DNA of 64,000 bases, taken from NCBI RefSeq assembly GCF_000422965.1, contig NZ_AUHB01000005.1, positions 186,001 to 250,000 of the forward strand. The letters are read 5' to 3'. The DNA is from Pleomorphomonas oryzae DSM 16300. GTDB lineage: Bacteria; Pseudomonadota; Alphaproteobacteria; Rhizobiales; Pleomorphomonadaceae. Each line of letters opens with the position of its first letter. The first letter of the stretch is position 1. The notes beneath the pieces are model-generated. The model worked only from the letters and a program-made list of their open reading frames with translations. It had not been told where the DNA came from and did not search any database. Below are positions 60,479-64,000 of this stretch, in pieces. A program made the position numbers and the translations under genes.

Positions 60479-60778
60479 TCTGAATGGGAGAGTCGGGTGC
60501 TTCGAAAGGTCAGAGTACCCATGCAAGGCGTACGTTTACCTTGCTCCGGTCACCTTTCGGCGGCTCCAGCATCGCTTGGAGCGAGTCTGCGAAGATAGAT
60601 CGCGTTACAAACAGCAGTTCTTGCAGCCACTACCCTGCCGATGTGGGCGTGGCCAATAAAGCAGAACCGAGAATCCGTCTGGAAAGTTTGGCATCGATTG
60701 ATGCTGATAGCGAATGTCGGTATCGGTGGCTGGGAGCCCCTGCAACTAAAAATAGACAATCAACTCAATGAGTTGTCT

Positions 60779-60853
60779 GGTTTTTCTGTTCAAAATCTGG
60801 AAGCGCAAGGGGGCAAAGCGCCGCGCGCAATTGGCGGTTCGTACTGTGAAAAA
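60779..60853. repeat. Right copy of the direct repeat
   Basis: Same orientation as 21106-21199. Just upstream the bases gcccctgcaactaaaa (60736-60751) match the tRNA-fMet 3' end gcccccgcaaccaaaa at 14 of 16 positions, and a hairpin (agaca...tgtct) with a T-run takes the place of the tRNA terminator. So the copy resembles a decayed tRNA 3' end, terminator and flank in order. Confidence 0.7.
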
Positions 60854-61001
60854 TAGAGCGTGAGTTTTCTCGCCACTCGGGAGTGGTCCCAACGTATCGT
60901 CCGCCTCTCCGTCAAACTTGTTGCCGCAGCCAGATGGGTGCGGCCTTTGCCTACTAATCCATGAGCTCGGAGCCAGAGAGGTGCCTAGAAGGCGGGGGGG
61001 C

Positions 61002-61814
61002 TCAGTCCGGACTTGCCGAACTGAATTCCTGCTTGAAGGTCTTGAGCTCGCTTGCGTTGAGGTCGGAGATCGCCCAGAAGGTCAGGCCGTCTTGTGTCCA
61101 CCCGATGAGATTGTAGCCGTTGCGTTCGTCGGTAGCCGAGACCGGCGCCATCGACGGCCAGATGAAAAGATTGATAATGTGGGCGTTGTGCTGAAATGCC
61201 AATGCCGCGACAACGCGGCCACCGATATAATCGACCCGGCCACCCTTGAGTGGATAACCCTGTGGTTTCAGATCGATGACAGGCGGCGAAAAGTCGATAC
61301 GACCGTTGAACCATGGCTTGACCGTGTGCCTGTCGGATGTCGCGATATCCATCAGATGACCAGCAAGCAGCGAGCGGACATGGCCCGACACGAGTTCGGC
61401 TTCAATGTCGGGGCTGCCGTAGAATGTGCCAGTACGAGGCATCACAACGAGAATAAAGCTGAGCGCTAACACCGCAAAGGCAGATGGCAGACTCCAGGGC
61501 TCGATTGGGCGCAACCATCTCCGTATGCGTTGAAGAATTGACCAGGGCAATTGTGTCGTCTGAGCGGTCGCTTCGACGGCGATACTGGCGAGGATACGGT
61601 CGCGAAGTGCGTCGGGGGCCCTGAACATCAAATCGGCCTCCTTCAATGTCTGCCGCGTTTGGCGGATAAGGGCGAGCTCGCGAGCACAAGGAGCATGATC
61701 TGCGACATGGCGTTCGACCCGCAGAGCGTGTTCGGCGTCAAGCTCGCCGTCGGCCAACCCATGCAACAAGGGAACCCACTCGGGACAGGGAGAGGTGTCG
61801 ATCGGTTCGGTCAT
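61002..61814 (-). CDS. Anti-sigma factor (ZAS-like, single-pass)
   Basis: A 270-residue membrane protein with an N-terminal zinc-anti-sigma-like domain, one helix (WSLPSAFAVLALSFILVVMP, about 107-126), and a periplasmic domain rich in aromatic residues. The zinc motif is H36-x3-H40-x2-C43 instead of the usual H-x3-C-x2-C. The start overlaps the sigma-factor stop (ATGA), as in coupled sigma/anti-sigma pairs. It holds the cognate ECF sigma factor inactive until a periplasmic signal arrives. Confidence 0.87.
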   Translation of the reverse strand: MTEPIDTSPCPEWVPLLHGLADGELDAEHALRVERHVADHAPCARELALIRQTRQTLKEADLMFRAPDALRDRILASIAVEATAQTTQLPWSILQRIRRWLRPIEPWSLPSAFAVLALSFILVVMPRTGTFYGSPDIEAELVSGHVRSLLAGHLMDIATSDRHTVKPWFNGRIDFSPPVIDLKPQGYPLKGGRVDYIGGRVVAALAFQHNAHIINLFIWPSMAPVSATDERNGYNLIGWTQDGLTFWAISDLNASELKTFKQEFSSASPD

Positions 61815-62518
61815 CGCGCTCCCTTCCCGGTTTCGAGACGTCGCCAGATCTTGGAAAAAACGTCACGCGCCCGAGCCAGCCGCGACATCACGGTGCCGAT
61901 CGGCAATTGCGTGATATCTGCGATCTCACGATACGACAGATCCTCCATTTCTCGCAGGACCAGGACTTCGCGCAACCGATCGGGGATCAACTCGATGACC
62001 GCCCGAATACGCCGATCCTCGCCGTCTCGTTCCAGCATGGCTTCTGCACTTTCGATTTCGGCGGCGATGGTCTCGATCGCATCGGGCCGCAAATCTTCGT
62101 CATCGCTTGCGATGGGCAGAGGGGCGATATAACGGCGCTCCATTCTTTGGCTGGCCTGCCAGTCCCGCGTTGTATTGCGCACGATTGTTAGGATCCAGGC
62201 ACGTGGATCGCCACCACGGAAACCTGAGAAATGGCGGAAAGCCTTGAGATAAGCCTCCTGAACAATATCATCGGATGCAATTGCGTCGCGTGTCAGGTAG
62301 CGGGCGAGGGAATAGGCGGCATCGAGATGCGGCAGGATCAGCCGCTGGAAATCTGCGGCAGCCGCAGCATCGGGCACGGGAGATCTGACCCCCGCGGCGG
62401 TATTGGCGTTGCCGGATGGTGTTGCGAAGACCAAACTGAGGAGAAAGGCGCGCAACATTTGAACCCAGTCGGGCCTGGGGCCGATCGGCACAATCGGGAG
62501 TACGGGATGCGCACTCAT
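61811..62518 (-). CDS. ECF sigma factor
   Basis: RNA polymerase sigma factor of the ECF type. Region 2 runs from DFQRLILPHLDAAYSLARYL through DDIVQEAYLKAFRHFSGF to RAWILTIVRNTTRDW, and region 4 is LIPDRLREVLVLREMEDLSYREIADITQLPIGTVMSRLARAR. The 235-residue form starting MSAHPVLPIVPIG begins with about 45 extra residues including a hydrophobic stretch (MLRAFLLSLVFATPSG); a GTG start near 62377 (VPDAAAAADFQRL) would give the usual length, so the N-terminus is unsettled. It lies 25 bp behind the cupredoxin gene. Confidence 0.88.
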   Translation of the reverse strand: MSAHPVLPIVPIGPRPDWVQMLRAFLLSLVFATPSGNANTAAGVRSPVPDAAAAADFQRLILPHLDAAYSLARYLTRDAIASDDIVQEAYLKAFRHFSGFRGGDPRAWILTIVRNTTRDWQASQRMERRYIAPLPIASDDEDLRPDAIETIAAEIESAEAMLERDGEDRRIRAVIELIPDRLREVLVLREMEDLSYREIADITQLPIGTVMSRLARARDVFSKIWRRLETGKGAR

Positions 62519-62543
62519 GCAGCCTGATCCGGACGCCTGACAC

Positions 62544-62930
62544 TTACCTCGTGACGACGATGTTACCCACCATATGCGGGTGCAACGAACAGAAATAGCT
62601 GAACTCACCCGTGTCCTTGAAGGTGAAGGAGAAGCTATCGTTGGTGTCAAGCGCCTTCGACCGCATCTTGGCAGCGATGCTGACGACCGTGTGAGGAATG
62701 TCGTCGACATTTTGCCACGTGACAGTCGTACCGACTTTGACCGTCAACTGTGCCGGATTGAAGGTGAAGTTGTCGATCTTGACCTTGGTGTTGGTGCCAG
62801 ATGGCGCTGCGGCCGGCGCATCATCGGCTAATACGGGAAAGCCAGCCATAATGGCAGCAATCAGTGCCAAGCCGAAGATTTGCGAACGGCGCGAGAAAAT
62901 CGTGTTGGAAGTCAGCAAGATAAACCTCAT
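62544..62930 (-). CDS. Periplasmic cupredoxin (amicyanin/plastocyanin-like)
   Basis: A 128-residue type 1 copper protein. It has an N-terminal signal peptide (FGLALIAAIMAGFPVLA, cut before DDAPAAAP) and the copper ligands His80 in DDIPHTVVS and Cys114, His117 and Met120 in YFCSLHPHM, with the spacing of amicyanin and pseudoazurin. It probably carries single electrons in the periplasm. It is co-directional with the sigma factor and the phosphoesterase gene upstream; similar clusters occur in related bacteria. Confidence 0.93.
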   Translation of the reverse strand: MRFILLTSNTIFSRRSQIFGLALIAAIMAGFPVLADDAPAAAPSGTNTKVKIDNFTFNPAQLTVKVGTTVTWQNVDDIPHTVVSIAAKMRSKALDTNDSFSFTFKDTGEFSYFCSLHPHMVGNIVVTR

Positions 62931-63060
62931 GCGATTGACTGATTATCGAAGGGTGCGGTGGGGGGATTCTATGTATTGGCATCTGGCGACCGGGCTGGCC
63001 GGGTTCCATGGATGGACAATCTCGGCCGACTTGGACACGCCACCTTCCGAATGAGAAAAG

Positions 63061-64000
63061 TCAGCCAGCGAGCGGCCGGTCGATGATGGCGAGGGGCTCG
63101 CTGCTGCGAACGAAGTCGATTGTCGCGATGCCCAGGTACTTCCGGAGGTCGCCCGCAGGTACGGTCTGCGGACCGGGCGATGGGGCGGTGCCCGGTGCAG
63201 GTTGCGGGAACGCAGTGGAGCGCGCTGTGTGGAACGCAACGCGTCCCTCGACCTTTTGCATGACTTGATGGATATGGCCGTTCAGTACTGTGACGGAACC
63301 GAACCGTTTCAGATAAGAGAGTGCTTCTGCACCGTCCACAGTTCCCCAGCCCCATTCGGGATAGACGGTCCAGAGTGGGATATGGGCGAAGACAACAATC
63401 GGCGTCGACGCCGAGAGGTCTGCAACATCCTTTTTCACCCATTCGAGCTGTTCCGTCCCGAGGTTCCCTAGGCCGCCGGCTTGCAGGTTCACGACGTTGA
63501 CGAGGCCGATGTAGTGGATGCCCTGACTGTCGAAGCTGAACCAGCCTGCTCCCTTGGACTGGGGAGCAAAACGCTTGAGGTAAGATTGTCCCTGTCCCTC
63601 ATCGAGCAGATCGTGTTCACCGGGAACGTAGAAGACGGGGATGCCGGCTTCCTTGATTATTTCGGCTGCATCGTCAAACTCATTGTCTTTTGACAGGTGG
63701 CTGATGTCGCCTGTGTGAATCATGAATGACGGTTTCATCGGCAGCGCTTTGATCTTGGCAATCGCCTCACGTAGCGTCGCGCGCGCATCCGGATTGGCGG
63801 CCTTGTCAAAGCCTATATGGCTGTCGCTGATCTGCAGGAAGGTGAATGGCGTGTTAGGTGTGGCAGCAAGGGCTTTCGTCATTGTCACTGCAGACGGCAA
63901 ACCGCCGGCTAGAGTCCACAACATGCCGGTACCGGCCCAGGTCATGCACTCAAGGAAGCCGCGTCGGTCAACGCCGTCGGCATCGAGTTGTGGCGGGACT
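63061..64000 (-). CDS. Tat-exported metallophosphoesterase, 5' end cut by the window
   Basis: Calcineurin-like phosphoesterase. The reading frame runs to the window edge: DGVDRRGFLECMTWAGTGML is a twin-arginine signal, so the start is beyond base 64000; the ATG at 63945 lies inside that signal and is not the true start. Metal-binding motifs: ISDSHIGFD, IHTGDISH, VPGEHDLLD (GEHD in place of GNHD), FAHIPLW and LNGHIHQ. The C-terminus is Pro-rich. It acts in the periplasm on an unknown phosphoester. It precedes the cupredoxin gene by 130 bp. Confidence 0.9.
   Translation of the reverse strand, partial: VPPQLDADGVDRRGFLECMTWAGTGMLWTLAGGLPSAVTMTKALAATPNTPFTFLQISDSHIGFDKAANPDARATLREAIAKIKALPMKPSFMIHTGDISHLSKDNEFDDAAEIIKEAGIPVFYVPGEHDLLDEGQGQSYLKRFAPQSKGAGWFSFDSQGIHYIGLVNVVNLQAGGLGNLGTEQLEWVKKDVADLSASTPIVVFAHIPLWTVYPEWGWGTVDGAEALSYLKRFGSVTVLNGHIHQVMQKVEGRVAFHTARSTAFPQPAPGTAPSPGPQTVPAGDLRKYLGIATIDFVRSSEPLAIIDRPLAG

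Larger units (their letters stand above)
59905..61001. other. Gene-poor region between lpiA and the anti-sigma gene (1,097 bp)
   Basis: Contains the lpiA promoter region, a possible 39-codon frame (60359-60478), a terminator-like hairpin near 60,755-60,785, and the right copy of the direct repeat (60779-60853). The rest shows no domain likeness on either strand. It looks like degenerate boundary DNA. Confidence 0.6.

Noticed and set aside
60322-60522. 66-codon minus-strand frame near the right repeat
   Set aside because: Ser/Arg-rich chance frame opposite the slightly more plausible 39-codon frame.

Overview
The window looks like a chromosomal segment of a high-GC alphaproteobacterium of the Hyphomicrobiales (Rhizobiales) type. 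The gene pairs lpxI-lpxB, gltA/gltX/comEC, glnB-glnA with a divergent nnr gene, and lpiA-acvB all point there. A family-level placement (something near Pleomorphomonas) is only a guess. Most start codons were chosen from Shine-Dalgarno sequences and family length, so several genes are shorter than the longest possible reading frame.

Bases 1-21,100 are ordinary core genome: lipid A synthesis (lpxI, 5' cut by the window edge; lpxB), citrate synthase, glutamyl-tRNA synthetase, ComEC, a diguanylate cyclase, an RhlE-like helicase, ParE, an Hsp70-like protein, two unknown genes, a shikimate-dehydrogenase-like protein, glnA and glnB with a recognisable sigma-54 promoter, the NAD(P)H-hydrate repair enzyme, and an initiator tRNA with a strong terminator.

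Bases 21,100-60,850 look accessory. The region starts directly behind the initiator tRNA. It ends at a second, diverged copy of the tRNA 3' flank (a direct repeat of about 75 bp, near 21,106-21,199 and 60,779-60,853), which suggests an island of about 39.7 kb or a recombination scar. No integrase was seen. From left to right it holds: a truncated PIN-domain gene, cytochrome b561, two IS3-type transposase fragments facing each other around a 77-bp palindromic element, an RND tripartite pump, an unknown secreted protein with a small membrane partner, MacAB, a BaeSR-like two-component system, an ABC exporter, orphan flagellar genes (flgE, flgK, a flgL-like stub), a LacI regulator, a compact eight-gene operon, a frameshifted unknown gene, a TolC/DevC/DevA/DevB-type exporter, and lpiA-acvB.

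The eight-gene operon (44,467-50,723, minus strand) is the best candidate for an undescribed system. It encodes a HAD phosphatase, a class III aminotransferase, an arginase-fold hydrolase, two separate small DMT/SMR membrane proteins, an alpha/beta hydrolase with a cysteine nucleophile, a GNAT/FemAB-like acyltransferase and a GlcG/HbpS-like protein. This reads like synthesis and export of a nitrogen-rich small molecule or headgroup, but the product is unknown.

Bases 61,000-64,000 hold an ECF sigma factor, its anti-sigma factor, a cupredoxin and a Tat-exported metallophosphoesterase that runs off the right edge.
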